This document shows positions 43,696 through 55,894 of a stretch of 64,000 bases of DNA, one piece after another (the first letter of the stretch is position 1; each line of letters begins with the position of its first letter). Position numbers and translations under genes: made by a program. Origin of the DNA: Pyrrhoderma lamaoense (lineage: Eukaryota > Basidiomycota > Agaricomycetes > Hymenochaetales > Hymenochaetaceae); assembly GCA_002794735.1 (NCBI GenBank), contig NBAZ01000001.1, positions 1,426,001-1,490,000 of the forward strand, in the 5' to 3' direction. Below the pieces are notes generated by a model. That model had not been told where the DNA came from. It was given only the letters and a program-made list of their open reading frames with translations, and did not search any database.

Positions 43696-44775
43696 TCAAG
43701 ATACTGTCGACATACTACAATTAATATCAATAGATTCCGGCAAGGTTTTGAGAAATTCCGAGATCATGGCCAGAGTCTTTCCTTTCTCGTAAATAAGCCT
43801 TTCTTGACACTCCTCACATTTAGAGTTGATGAAGAACTGTATTGGGTGTGACTTGAGAAAGTCCGAGCCAAAGATAGTGTCTCCTAGGGCCGCCGGTACA
43901 TCTCCTTTAGGATACTTGCTTTGAGAAGAGCCCATGTTGGGTCTTGTAAAGTCTTTGAGCAGGAGATGCATGCGAAATCTGCGGCGTTCTATAGAAAATA
44001 TGTGAGTTTATAATAGCTCTTCTGTGCGTTATGTTTAGAGCAAATGGAAAAGAGGGGAGATGGAGAGAAGGTCATATGCACTTACTCCTTCAAACCTTTC
44101 CCCATCCAAGAAGGCACGCATTCCGTCTATCCGTTTATGCCGGAGAGCATGTAGGGAGATAAGGTCCGCTACCTTGAACCCTGATTGCTCGAAAACTTCT
44201 AGATGTCGTGGGTCATGTATACTCATAGTTAAGGAAGCTCTTGATGCAGCCTTAGCTTCAGCAGCAAACTGAAATGACATGCAATCGCGAAGACATGCAT
44301 AGGGTTTTCGTTGAGGAACTGTTCGTCCCTAAGATGAAGTCTCAGTGTAGAGATAACTCCTGCCATATCGTACTTCTCTGCAGCGAAGAAGGCGTTTGCG
44401 AGAGTGGTTATGTTTTCTATTACTGGTTGGGAAGTTGGGTATATCATGCGTAATAGAATTTCGAGAGTTGTGCTATCTTCCGGTAGGTCTATTGTTGGAG
44501 GTCTTGAGGTCTCGCGGTCACTAGTCGGAGTGCTCGTCCCGGGTTGAGGAAGCGTTAACATCGCCCGAAAGACTAGATCACGCATACAGAAAATAAGTTC
44601 TACAAATTCCATAACAAAATCCAATAACTGTACCAGGGGAAGACTCTTGTAGGAAGAGTCGATGACATTTGAAACGAACACCGTCGCTTGAACGAACAAC
44701 AAAATCAGCCGTTTGCGAACAGAAATCGGGATGATAAGTCTTCTCTGAAGGAGTTGACGAATTGGACGAGGCCAT
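43696..44775 (-). CDS. BTB/POZ-domain protein, two apparent frame breaks
   Basis: Exons: 44775-44634, 44572-44086, 43988-43696. The BTB fold opens with TADFVVRSSDGVRFKCHRLFL and continues VFRAMLTLPQP ... TTLEILLRMIYP. The second half has AIACHF ... EAKAASRASL and a C-terminal CEECQERL segment, a layout common in agaricomycete BTB proteins of large families. The frame breaks near 44266 (CATTTC) and 43908 (GGCCC). One base added at each gives 924 bases, 307 residues, with all motifs in one frame. BTB proteins dimerise and often link substrates to cullin-3 ligases; here the role is unknown. Confidence 0.82.
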
Positions 44776-45118
44776 GATAGCGGTTTAGGTAAAAAGGTAG
44801 GTGCTATGGAACAGTCACTTTCGGCATAGATGGCCACTATATTGTACCCTTCAAGAATCTCAAAACGCGTGTTTTAATAGACCAGGGAATCTTACACGAG
44901 CTCTCTCTTCAATACCGTGACTTACACTTTCTAGATTCCCCCGACGATCATATTCACATAACCGTATCAGTGCTAGTTATAACTACTTATTCGGGTAAAA
45001 GTGTACACATGTGCATACAGACACGTATACAGAGCTAATAGAGGACCATACCTTAGTATGGGTTGATTGAAAGATCATCATCATCATTTCCGTGCATTGT
45101 ATCAAAAATGAGAAGGTG
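44776..45118. promoter_or_regulatory. Upstream region of the BTB gene
   Basis: 343 bases between two minus-strand genes. Contains a short ATC repeat near 45075-45088. Nothing else supportable. Confidence 0.35.
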
Positions 45119-46372
45119 CTATTTAGATTTTTTGTGGTTCGCGATAATCGATTCTCGATGAAATCCCTTTCTAAATCTCTTAAAGTTATCTTCAAGCCTA
45201 TGGACTACACCTAACTCCTTTTCATCCTTTTCATCCTCCCATCTTTCTTCAACCTTCCATTGCTTTATCTCTGATATAGTCAAAATCATCTCCCAAGTGA
45301 GATCAGTACAGTGAGAGATATCATGGATGTCGGACTCTGCCAATAGCCGGTCAGAAGATGCTACTTCGATTAATCTTCGGTGGCTTGGAGAACGTCCATT
45401 AATCACGGATGACAGCGATAAGAATACATTGATGTGTGTTTTCTGAGTTAGTTTGTTATATCAGTAAAGAAAGCAAGAAGGTCAGGCGACAAGAAATTCG
45501 CCAAGAGAAAGATAGTAATTACCTCGATCTCTTGCCATGTTTCGGGACTCATCCGCAACTATGTAAATCGACACTGATATTTGTCCATTTCCTACTAAAT
45601 TTATCTTTCATCTTATTCAAAAGATCAACTGTTGCTTTCTGGGATTTAACACTGGAAAATACCTCAATCAGTAACAACAGAGCCAAAGAAGACTGTTCAC
45701 ATACCTGTGCAAACTAACGTTACGTCTCATCACTACAGCAAGAGAAAGTTGTGCTTCGAGAATAGCCAACTGATGGTCAAATGGAATCGTGAAGGGAGAT
45801 AGCTTCCGCTGTTCAGCAAGATAGTTGATTGGTACTCTAGCTGATCTATCTAGACCAACTTCCCCAAGCATAGCATCTGGATGTTCTTCAAACTTCTGAC
45901 GCAGTGCATTCAGGAGCTCATCTAATGGCACTGGATCCGGAAGATATGGAAGCATTTCTTCAAGAATCTTGAATCTTCTTCTCTGAGCCTTCAGGATCCG
46001 TAGAGTCTCTGATACTCTGACCTAAGAAAAGAGTACGATAGTGATCGGATTTCGAGAGATTAGTGTTAGAGTTCAATGATATCCAGTGACTAAACCAAGG
46101 ATGATACCCTGAGTAACATATCCATGACAGCATGAGAAACTACCTTTGTACAGTTACTCAATTTAAGGTGACTGACCAAAGCATGGTATTACTTTAGTTG
46201 GATATCTATTAGCTAGTTCTGCCACCAGGATTTGATCATCCGGTTTTGTAGCCATGGCACAAATTGTGATTGACATTTCCTCAACTATTTCATGTGGGAT
46301 CTCAGAATCTGTAGGATGACAATGAACATCGACGACATGTCTGAGTACATCTTGAGGTGGCTTAGTAGACAT
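45119..46372 (-). CDS. TatD-family metal-dependent hydrolase (Cut9-interacting Scn1 type), two apparent frame breaks
   Basis: Exons: 46372-46177, 46108-45705, 45651-45523, 45442-45119. The metal-binding HxH motif is VDVHCHPTDSEI, followed by CFGYHPWFSH, AMLGEVGLDR, FDHQLAILEAQLSLA and RNVSLHSVKSQ. The C-terminal part (INGRSPSHRRLIE) is normal. One frame change lies within about 45965-46060; it needs one base fewer or two more. Another lies at about 45543-45547 (GCGGATGAG), where one base is missing before MSPETWQEIE. TatD relatives are Mg-dependent nucleases; fission yeast Scn1 was found as a Cut9 partner. The start is the first ATG after a GTG-opened frame, 180 bases from the divergent Trm5 start. 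Confidence 0.8.
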
Positions 46373-46552
46373 AATTAAGATATTAAGCGGACCGCCTGTG
46401 ATTGTCGAGCAACGGCAAGATGCAGATAATGTATTTTGATTTGGTAGATCGGGGTTGGGTGTCAGAGTAACGTTTTTAGCAACTACATCATCGAAATCCA
46501 CGCGCGCGTGTCAAGTAGAAAAAAAAACTCGATAATTAATTTCCAAGTTTCT

Positions 46553-48495
46553 ATGTTTCCAGTCTCTATTCATCTCAGACACAACCCGACTCGTATCTTT
46601 TCACGTCTAGCTTATTCAACAACCGTAACACCGATATTCCCAATGCTTGATACTTCCCCTCCTATTCATCGCATGAGCGAGGGTACTTCCTCCCTGAATA
46701 GGGACCTTTTCAAAAAATCAATACCAGTGCTCGCCGCCCGTATGCCCCAGCGAAAATCGGTACTCTAGTTAACGCACCTGTACTGAGAAAGTAAGCTATG
46801 GGATCTTGTGTCGTGTTTTGACACGCTCATATCTACAAGATAGTCCCTAACCCTCGAATTGGTTGCTAGGTCCATTCTAGATCTGCCACGAACTCGGTCT
46901 GTAATTTCGGATACAGATAGTCAATCAAAGTTGCTGCTTCTCAAGATCCAAGAAAAAGGTAAGATCACCCCCACCTTTATTATCGAGCGAGTCTATTTCT
47001 AGGATTCTTAACATCTTTTGCTATATTATTTAATAAGAAAGACGAGCTCTCAAAAGAAGCACTCGAATTTATTGAGAAGGAAGGCGTTACACTTGAGAAA
47101 CACATAGTCAAGCTGGATTATGATTTTTGGAATGCTGGTGAGCATACTCCTAGCTGCCATTTCGAACGTATCTGACTCTTTCTCCAGATGACATTCTCCA
47201 TGCTATCCTTCCCGAAGGATTGTTGGAGGGAGCTCCGTCGGGGTTTGCTGTGATGGGACACTTAGGTATGCGACAACTAATTTTGATCATAAGGACGGTA
47301 TTCCTAACACGCTTCACTAGCCCACCTGAACCTCAAGGATGAATATCTTCCGTACAAACACATCATAGGACAAATAATTCTAGACGTAGGTAATTTTATA
47401 ATTGGATACATAAAGTCATTAAATGAAAACTTGAATTAGAAAAATCCTCGGATACGAACGGTTGTGAACAAGCTGAATACTATACACGCACAGTTCCGTT
47501 TCTTTGATATGGAACTGATTGCGGGAGAACCTGATTTCGTTGTTGAACATGTGTGTTAGTTTACTTATATCTTTAATATTGCTGACTCATGTCGCTGCTT
47601 CAGCGGGAGTCGGATTGCCAGTTTACCTTTGACTTTCGAGAAGTCTATTGGAATTCTCGCTTACACACCGAGCATGAGAGGCTCATTAACATATTTGATC
47701 CAGAAGAGGGAGTTGTCGCCGATGTTATGGCTGGCGTAGGCCCATTTGCCGTACCAAGTGCGAAAAAGGGCTGCGCTGTCCTAGCGAATGATCTAAACCC
47801 AGCCTGTTTCAAGTGGCTTCAGAAAAATGTCTCTGACAACAATGTATGTGCGGAGATATTTTAGCTTTAATTGAGATGTTCTTTATTAATAGTGGACAAG
47901 GTTTCAGAAAATCTGCGTGTTTATTGCGAAGATGGGAGGGATTTCATTCGGACATCCTTTAGGAGAGCATATGATGAACCGTTCCCTCCATACACCGAAA
48001 GAGTATCACTGAGGAAAAAGCATAGATCAGAGCGTAGAGCTAGAGAAGAAAAGGCTCAGATGAACGAGAGGGAGGTAACATCAAGCTCTGTAGCACCCGA
48101 GCGACGGAAACGGAGACGGATAGCACACTTTGTTATGAATTTACCTGATTCGGCGATTGGTTTCCTAGACGCATTTAGAGGAGTTTTATCAGCCAGTGAT
48201 CGGGAGTTATGCGGAGTGTACGAGACCCTGCCAATAATCCACTGCCATTGCTTCACGCGGTTCGTTGGTGACGAGGCAGAAGCGGATATAAGAGAGGTAA
48301 GCAGCCTCCGGACTAGAATAATTATTCTCATCGGTTAATTTACTGACCGTCTACACCCGACAGAGAGCAGAGGCAGCGTTAGGTGGTCAGCTTGAGGGAG
48401 ACGAAAAAATCCACTTGGTGCGATCTGTTGCACCAGGGAAGGACATGTATTGCATAAGCTTTAGACTTCCACATAAAGTAGCGTACGCAGCTTGA
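46553..48495 (+). CDS. TRM5: tRNA (guanine37-N1)-methyltransferase Trm5, one apparent frame break
   Basis: Exons: 46553-46790, 46870-46958, 47003-47137, 47188-47265, 47321-47385, 47440-47550, 47604-47843, 47901-48296, 48364-48495; 1484 bases, or 494 residues with one added base. Class-I methyltransferase motifs: [12 protein letters not shown] (SAM binding), [13 protein letters not shown] and [15 protein letters not shown] (catalytic NLP). N-terminal part has [11 protein letters not shown] and [17 protein letters not shown]. The frame changes near 46757-46761 (TCGGTAC), where one extra G restores LVNAPVLRK. The enzyme makes m1G37 in tRNAs, blocking frameshifting. The first 30 residues ([10 protein letters not shown]) look like a mitochondrial presequence, and an ATG at 46643 would give a cytosolic form, as known for Trm5. 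Confidence 0.9.
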
Positions 48496-48825
48496 TAATA
48501 ATAGTGACCATCATCACCATGATCAGTTGTGCATGTAGTTTAAACTATTCCGTAACGGGGCTGTCACACTCACCTGCTGGTATCGGCTTCGGAGAACCGG
48601 AGGGAGTGGAAGAAGTCGGAGCCAATGAGAGATGTCACTTACGTAACCAGAAAGTTGCGTTGAGCTCGAAAATCATTTGGCCAGATTCGTTTCCCCGCAC
48701 TGCCTGTCTGTCCTCAGGCATTTCCACTCTTTACTCTGCCACTAGATTCTGTAGACGCGCCCAACCACTCTCTAGACGGCGCTCAGACTAGATATCCATA
48801 GATTTATTCTGTTTTGCTATCTAAT
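48496..48825. promoter_or_regulatory. Upstream region of the aspartate/glutamate carrier
   Basis: 330 bases between two plus-strand genes; no element stands out. Confidence 0.35.
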
Positions 48826-51800
48826 ATGTTCCCGGTCAGGCTCCCTCGAATCTTCACCCCCGTCTACTGTGATGACGGTTCAGCTACCGCTTCTGGAGCT
48901 TTGAACCCCATTCAATCCATCAAACACGCCGTAACCCCAGAGTCCGAACTCAAAAGATGGAGAAGAACTTTCGACACAAATGCAAATGTAACCGTCGGTG
49001 GCGAAAAGTACGTTTCTTCTGCGGTTATCCCGATCCCGATGGGCGTGAGCAATGCGTTATGACTCAATTGCTAATTTACAATAGGTTCCTGGACTCCGAA
49101 GCGTTTGTTGATGCTATCGCTCCTCGGGACGATCTGTCAAAACTCGGTCGTTCTCAGTTTTCCATCCTATTTAAGGTAGCAGATACTTCTAAAAGAGGGT
49201 ACATCTCTTGGGACGAATTCACCGTTTTCCAAACGTTGCTTAAGAGGCCGGACGCGGACTATTGGATTGCATTTAGATATTTTGATGTGTATGTTCCTAA
49301 AAACTATGTGCATGATTTCTACGTGTGACTGAAACTATTTTATGTTTAGAGATCAGTCGGGGACCATTACCTTTGAAGAGTTTAAGAACGTTTTCTCTTC
49401 GAGCTTGGGTCCCGACAGTATACCCTTTAATTTTGATTCGTAAGACTAGAACACGTCTGTGGTATCCTTCTGGTGCTAAATTTAGAAATTTTTGTAGTGA
49501 CTGGGTCAAGTTGTATCTTGGTAAAAGAGATGGTGCACATGTGCTTGGATGTAAGTTTTGTAGCAAACTCTTTCGATTAATATTATCTAATAGCATATTT
49601 AGACTCAGAATTTACTCAGCTCATGAAGGGGCTGCAGGGCGAGCGTTTGCGACAGGCTTTCAAGTATTTAGATGATAATCAGGATGGCTTTATTCGTCCT
49701 GATCAGTTTAAGCGTATTATCATGGTATGTTCTTCGAGTATACGCATTTCAAATTTTGAGAATGTATCTCTAACTTTGGTTTTATACCCTCTTAGGAACT
49801 TGCAGGACACAAGTTATCCGATGCTGTAATTGAAAGGTTGCCTACTTTGTGTGCCCTGACCCCGGTGGTAAAATATCTTATTCCGAAGTCATAGCTTTCC
49901 ATAATGTTATTAGAGGTACGTGAACCGATTCATTATTAGAATGGTTCATTTATATATTTCCGATAGAAATGGATATGGTAGAACGGTACGTTGCACTATA
50001 TACGTGTTTATTGCCAAAATTAAATATGTTTAAAGAGTTCTTCGAGAGGCGATTCGTAAATCAAAAGATGGTCGCATCAGTCAAACTGATTTCTTGAACT
50101 ATACGGCTTCAACGACTCGTTATAGTCTCTTCACTCCTATGGAGGCATCTATTATATTCCATTTTGCGGGCCGCGGAGATGCCAATCAACGTCTGTCACT
50201 CGTCGACTTTGCGCAACTTCTTGACCCTCGATGGCATGCTCCATCAGAGGCGATTGAAACCAGAAAACTGTTTCTACGTCATCATCGATCGTTTCAGGAA
50301 TAGCTCAGTCGATCTACAACTTTGTTCAAGGAGGCGTGGCTGGTGCATTCGGGGCAACTATTGTCTATCCGATAGATCTCGGTAAGATCTTATATTTTTT
50401 ACGGTGGCTTGAAGATTACTGACTCCTATGCTTTATAGTGAAGACTCGGTACGCATATTTTTGGTGCCTTGAACATAAGCGGCATCAATTAACAATTACA
50501 TATTCAATAGTATGCAAAACCAACGAAGCACAGTTGTGGGTGAAATGCTGTATAAAAATAGTTTTGATTGCGTGAAAAAAGTTCTGAGAAATGAGGGTTT
50601 CTTGGGATTTTACCGCGGCTTGGGTCCGCAGCTCATCGTAAGCATGCTCTCAATTTTGTAAATAATGGGCGCTGACAGGTTATGTCAATAAGGGTGTGGC
50701 CCCTGAGAAAGCCATCAAACTTGTTGTAAATGACTTGATTCGTGGAGCGACTACAGATCCGGAAACAGGTCACATCAAGCTTGGCTGGGAGATAGTTGCT
50801 GGTGGTAGTGCGGGTGGTTGTCAAGTTGTAAGTCCAAATGAGTTTTAGCTCTTTATCCTTCATTTTTCGAGCTTACCTTCTTGTCTTAGATTTTCACAAA
50901 TCCATTGGAAATTGTGTACGAAAACGAATTGATATGTTTTATATTTTTGTAGCCAATGTTGATTTTGTGCTGTGTTTTATAGGAAAATCCGTCTACAGGT
51001 TGCTGGAGAGGCTGCCAAAGCAGAGGGTACCATCCCACGCGGTGCTGTTCACATCGTTCGACAGCTCGGCTTGGTTGGGTTATACAAGGGTGCATCAGCA
51101 TGTCTCTTACGTGATATCCCATTCTCAGCCATCTATTTCACTGCATATAATCATATGAAGAAGGACGTATACCAAGAGGGCTATAATGGGAAGAAATTGA
51201 GTTTCATGGAGACTCTGATTTCAGCGGGTACTGCGTATGTTATCGATAGTTTGTTATTTTCCTATCTTTAACTGGCGTTTTGATTAGTGGGATGCCAGCA
51301 GCATATCTGACAACTCCAGCTGGTTCGCAAATTTTTATAGTTCTAAAAACTATTTTTAGCTGACAAAATTGCAGATGTTGTGAAAACGCGGCTCCAGGTG
51401 GAAGCAAGAAAGGGCCAGACTCATTATAAGGGCTTAGCGGATGCATTCGTTAAGATATGTGAGAAACTCTTCCCTTCCGATCATTCATATACACACTGTA
51501 ACTGATGGCCGGATAGACCGGGAAGAGGGATTTAAGGCATTGTTCAAGGGTGGACCAGCTCGTGTGTTGCGTAGCAGTCCTCAGTTTGGTTTCACGCTCG
51601 TCGCGTATGAATATCTACAGAAGGTTAGCTGTTCATCAATATCAATCTGCAGGCGAATTGTCATACTGATTGATGATGGGATGATGGTGTTGTTGTGTAT
51701 TAGTATCTACCGGTGAGTTTTTTTCCCATTATAAATCATTAGCGCCACTTGTGTGCTGTGTCCAATAAAGTGTTTACTGACTTTCGTTGAACGGAATCTG

Positions 51801-51957
51801 TTGCGATCTTTAGTATCCGTGGGATGAGCGTCCCAAGCAAGTGGAAACGGCATTTACGTCAGGTCCAGAAGACCTTGCCAAGGTTCGGGCAAGGAATGCT
51901 CTCAAGATCCTTTTGGATGTGCACGGCGATGTTGGGAGACGTGCTGCTTCTTCGTAG
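48826..51957 (+). CDS. Calcium-regulated mitochondrial aspartate/glutamate carrier (Agc1/citrin type), two apparent frame breaks
   Basis: Eighteen exons: 48826-49007, 49085-49288, 49350-49439, 49498-49550, 49603-49724, 49796-49915, 49967-49985, 50036-50381, 50439-50448, 50511-50637, 50693-50827, 50890-50915, 50983-51234, 51288-51322, 51375-51458, 51517-51623, 51704-51712, 51814-51957. The N-terminal half has EF-hands ([50 protein letters not shown]). The C-terminal half has three carrier signatures ([33 protein letters not shown]). Breaks at 49863-49867 (CGGTGG) and near 50296 (GTTTCAGG) each need one base; the total then is 2067 bases, 688 residues. It exchanges aspartate for glutamate and feeds the malate-aspartate shuttle. 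Exons of 9 and 10 bases occur. Confidence 0.9.
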
Positions 51958-52696
51958 ACGTAGTTGTAGATACTTTCTTACATTACTGGTACTTGTCGAT
52001 TTATCTAGTGAAAGTAGATTTTGGGTAACTAGGCTAGTAGATCGGATTCTAATCCAGAAGGCGATGCTATCATTAGTCACTGACATAAGAAACGATAGTG
52101 CGGTAGCGGAAACATGCTGCAGGTCAAATTTAAATTTCAATACGAATGTGATTTGCTCGTCAAGGAAACTCGGTCCATCCGAGAACTCCTGCCAATCATC
52201 TAGTGGACCTTTTGACCGTCGTTAGGGCCATAGCATGATGATGTTCCTACAAAAGGTTCCACGCTTCGCAAGGGCTTTAAAGCTCCGGGGCTTCACTATC
52301 TCTTTTCCTTACCCCCCTTCGTTTTCGTTCTTCGTTTTCTTTACCTTTTCTTTTTCTTTAAAACGATTTTTTTGGTAAGCAATTTACTACTTATGCTACA
52401 AGACGTAGGTATTGATTAGTTTTGAACATAGAACGCAAGCGTTCTTTTTCATTCACTTTTTAAGGTCGCCGCCGTATCTGTTTCTGCTGCTGCTAGACAG
52501 TAAACTGCTCGATACCAACATCCTCAGCGTAGACCGCTTGCATTCATTCTTAATTGCCTAATCCTTTTTATATTCGACATCTCCTTTCGCCTTTCTTCGG
52601 TTTTTGCGTTAACGCAACACAAAGGAACTCCCTTTTTTTGATACTTTCGTTCTTTACTGCAAGGAAAACTTTTTTTATACCTATAGATAACAAATC
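51958..52696. promoter_or_regulatory. Promoter of the secreted repeat protein with long C/T-rich tracts
   Basis: 739 bases. A C/T block at about 52298-52365 and pyrimidine-rich sequence up to the ATG, plus TTTTTTTATACC about 28 bases before the ATG, resemble promoters of strongly expressed fungal genes. No extra gene seen. Confidence 0.5.
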
Positions 52697-54673
52697 ATGA
52701 AGTCTATTATCGTCGGTCTTTCGTTTGCCGGTGCTGCCGTTGCGCAAATCGTGAATGGGTATTCGATGGTTTCAATGCCCGACTACGCTTCCGCCAGTTC
52801 ATCGTCTTCTAGTGGTGGATACTATGGGGCTCCCGCGGAGACGTCTGCTGCAAGTTCAACTTCGAATGCATATGATTCACAATATACCGCTCCGCCATCC
52901 TCAAGTTCATATGACATCTACTCTGTTATGCCATACAGTTCGATGACTGCTGGGGGTATCAAAGTCTTGACTGTGGGTACGGTTATTCAAAATCTTCAGA
53001 TGGTTCCTGTCAAGCAGAGTCATGGGTATGTTTCGTATTTCAAATACAAAATTTCTCTCTTTTGATCAATCCGCGGCGAATGCTTATGCTATCCTTTTGA
53101 CTATGACATAATCAAACAAATATAAATATAGTACTCATTCGAGGGATGCTATGAGACTATTATTATCAACCATTCACAAAATTGCTATGAGCAGACTAAA
53201 ACTGTCACGGAGGTCTACACGCAGACGATGACAGAGCTAAGTACTGTCACTCAGACTATGACTGAGGTATGTAGAGTTTCGTTTTGATTTGATGACGAAT
53301 TTGATACTTATGGGCTTCAGACAATGACGGTCACTCAAACGATGACTGATTTGAATACTGTCACTGCAACAGAGGTACGTAAGGCTTCTAATGAATCAAG
53401 GCCTAAGTAAACTGAGGATACTGTGTAGATCATGACCTCTACTGAAGTGATTGAGACTACGTGAGTTGTTGATGCATAATATGCGGATAACTCTGATACT
53501 GAATAAATGTTACCCTTCAGCCGGGTCTGGGTTTCCACTGAGGTTATTGATAACACCATCACAAACCTTAAGACTCTCACTGCTACTGAGACTAAGACTG
53601 AAGTAAGCGGAAAATGATGTTTATTTATGTATTGAGTTCGTTCTAACTTTTAAACAGGTCAACCTTTACACCAAGACCGACACGGAAACCTCAACAGCTG
53701 TAAGCATGATCTCCCTGTTATGTATGAGTATCCGCTGATAGTCCTACTACAGACTGCCACTGAAACTCAACACGAGACCGACTTTGTCACCTTGACCGAA
53801 CTCAGCACAATCATTCAGCCCACTACATACGTCAGCGTATATGTTAGCACTGAGGTCATTGATAACACTAAGGTGAGACACTAAAAATGGCTTTTACAAA
53901 TACTCGGTGTACTCATTATCTCTAATATCTATTAGACTGTTGAAAACACTTTGACGGCTACTATGACTGATTTCATGACCGTAGTCTCAACATCTGTTGC
54001 AACTCAGGTAAGTTATAAACTGGGTAACCGATAATTGGACGTAGTCTGACATGAAAATCACTTTAATAGACACAGACGGACTTCGTTACCATGACTGAAA
54101 TCAGCACTGTCATTGAGCCAACTACCTACACCAGTATCTGGGTCAGCACTCAAGTCATTGACAACACTAAGGTAAATACTCCTCTACAAGATAAAATATA
54201 CACTAGATCTAACGAGAAAAATCAAGACAATTGAGAACACATTGACATCGGTTGTTACTGACCAAGTCACCTACATCTCGACTGCTACGGCCACTGAACT
54301 AATGACTCAGACTGAGACTGCTACTGCTACAGCCACTGAAACTCAGACTGTATTGGAGACCCAGCTTGCCTCTTGTTTGAACTCCGTAAGCCTTATGATT
54401 TCAGAATGTCTTTAGATTTATCTGACATAATCTCAGTGCAAGAGCAGCTGGTCACTGACCATGGGCAACAACGACTCGATGAACACCTATGCTAGCACAA
54501 CTACGATGAACTACTACACTACTTCGTCGGCCTATGCTACAGCTGCATATGGTTCGAGCTCTAGCTCAGCATACGGATATGGTTCATCAAGCTCTGACTC
54601 ATCATCAGCTAGCTTAGCCTCTGCTACCTCGAGTTCAGATTCTTCATACTCAGGCAACAGTGGTTACTATTAA
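52697..54673 (+). CDS. Secreted Thr/Ser-rich internally repeated protein (adhesin or wall-protein like)
   Basis: Exons: 52697-53025, 53132-53266, 53321-53374, 53429-53460, 53521-53602, 53658-53699, 53753-53872, 53936-54007, 54070-54171, 54227-54385, 54437-54673. Signal peptide MKSIIVGLSFAGAAVA. The N-terminal part has Ser and Tyr clusters, then FEGCYET and a long Thr-rich array of TVTQTMTE-like units. Two units of about 60 residues are near copies (TDFVTLTELST ... VSTEVIDNTK|TVENTLT and TDFVTMTEIST ... VSTQVIDNTK|TIENTLT), split by an intron at the same point. The tail is Ser/Tyr/Gly-rich without a GPI-type hydrophobic end. One base seems missing at the exon 1 donor (CATGGGTATG); with it the sum is 1365 bases, 454 residues. 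Function unknown. Confidence 0.78.
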
Positions 54674-55189
54674 GTAGCTACATCAGTGTTTTTTTCATGA
54701 CCCTTGTACGTAGATGCTCTTACATTATGTCGGACTTCTTTTTCTCTGTGTACCTTAAAGCGCAGTTCTTCGCATGGACTTTATATTTTATCTATCTTTG
54801 TGTTTCTTGAAAGAAAGACGACTGTCATTTCTGGGAGTAGGGAGTTAGTATGATATGTACTGCTCCTTTTACTCTTTTGTTTTCGTTCGTTTTTAAGCAA
54901 GCAGGTTGTATCTGTTAGCGTTTTCGTAAATTTTGAAGGACTCTAAATATTTTTTTTACATTTTTGTTTTTGTCATTTACTTTGATACAAGTATATACTT
55001 TCGACTCGGGCCCAAGGTGAAATCTGGTTCAAGAAGGAAATAATTGATATGATTTGTGGATAGATCGGATTAATAATATCCATGATCGTCTTTCTATCAA
55101 CTTTGGATGATTATAGAAGTAAATTGGTGTATGCCACGGTCATTTTCTTTTTGAGACTCCGTTACAGTAGAAATCCACGGACTAGAATT
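54674..55189. other. Intergenic region
   Basis: 516 bases between two plus-strand genes; T-rich 3' flank of the repeat gene, then the thioredoxin promoter. No feature seen. Confidence 0.4.
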
Positions 55190-55811
55190 ATGCCATTAAC
55201 TATATCTTCAGACCCGACTGATACTCTCTCAGTCAAGGGCTCGGATGCAGACTACTTAATCTTCTATTCTTCCGTGGACACATCAAACAAGATGTGGTGT
55301 CCGGTAGGTTTCCAGTTCCGAGCCAAGAGGGAAAAATGATTCCTCTTCCATATTCATCAATGATTGATGGCAAAAACTTTATATCCTATAAATACATGCG
55401 TACAGGACTGTAGGCGTGTGGAAGATCTCGTGCGTACAACCTTTGAAGCGGGTGATGCACCGAAAGCGCTGATCGTTTATGTTGGTCAACGAGAAGAGTA
55501 TGTGATTCGTTCCTCCCTTAGTGATAGGTACATGAGTAATGTCTTGACGACGGGGGTTTATCTCTGTACGTTTAGTTGGAAAGGTAGAGCGGATAATCCC
55601 TATCGTGGAGATCCATGGTCTGTTAACTCTGTTCCTACTATTCTAAAGAGTGATGTACGTTATCTTCATTTCCATGGATAATATCTACCATTAACTATTT
55701 TTATCATTTTCCTCCTGGTTACCTTGTTTTTCTCTCTTGGCGCTCTAGGGTTCACGCCTCGTGGATGATGATATTACAGAAGATTCCTTGAAGAAATTTG
55801 TGAAATCGTAG
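55190..55811 (+). CDS. Thioredoxin-like protein of the TXNDC17 (TRP14) type
   Basis: Exons: 55190-55303, 55406-55497, 55576-55654, 55749-55811; 348 bases, 115 residues. The active site is WCPDC, split by intron 1 between WCP and DC, as the family requires. Other blocks are LIFYSSVD, ALIVYVGQREE, WKGRADNPYR and VPTILKSD. TRP14 relatives reduce cystine and selected disulfides in the cytosol. No signal peptide. The start ATG gives the normal length for the family. Confidence 0.9.
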
Positions 55812-55894
55812 TGCAAGAAGTTATTAGTAGGTTATTGAAACTTGGAATGGCGATTGAAATTGTATTGGATACACGGGGTAGTATATTAACGACA

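Noticed and set aside
46108..46177. Alternative TatD splicing at the earlier CAAAG acceptor
   Set aside because: It would remove the conserved GYHPWF segment, which is in frame with the acceptor before 46108.
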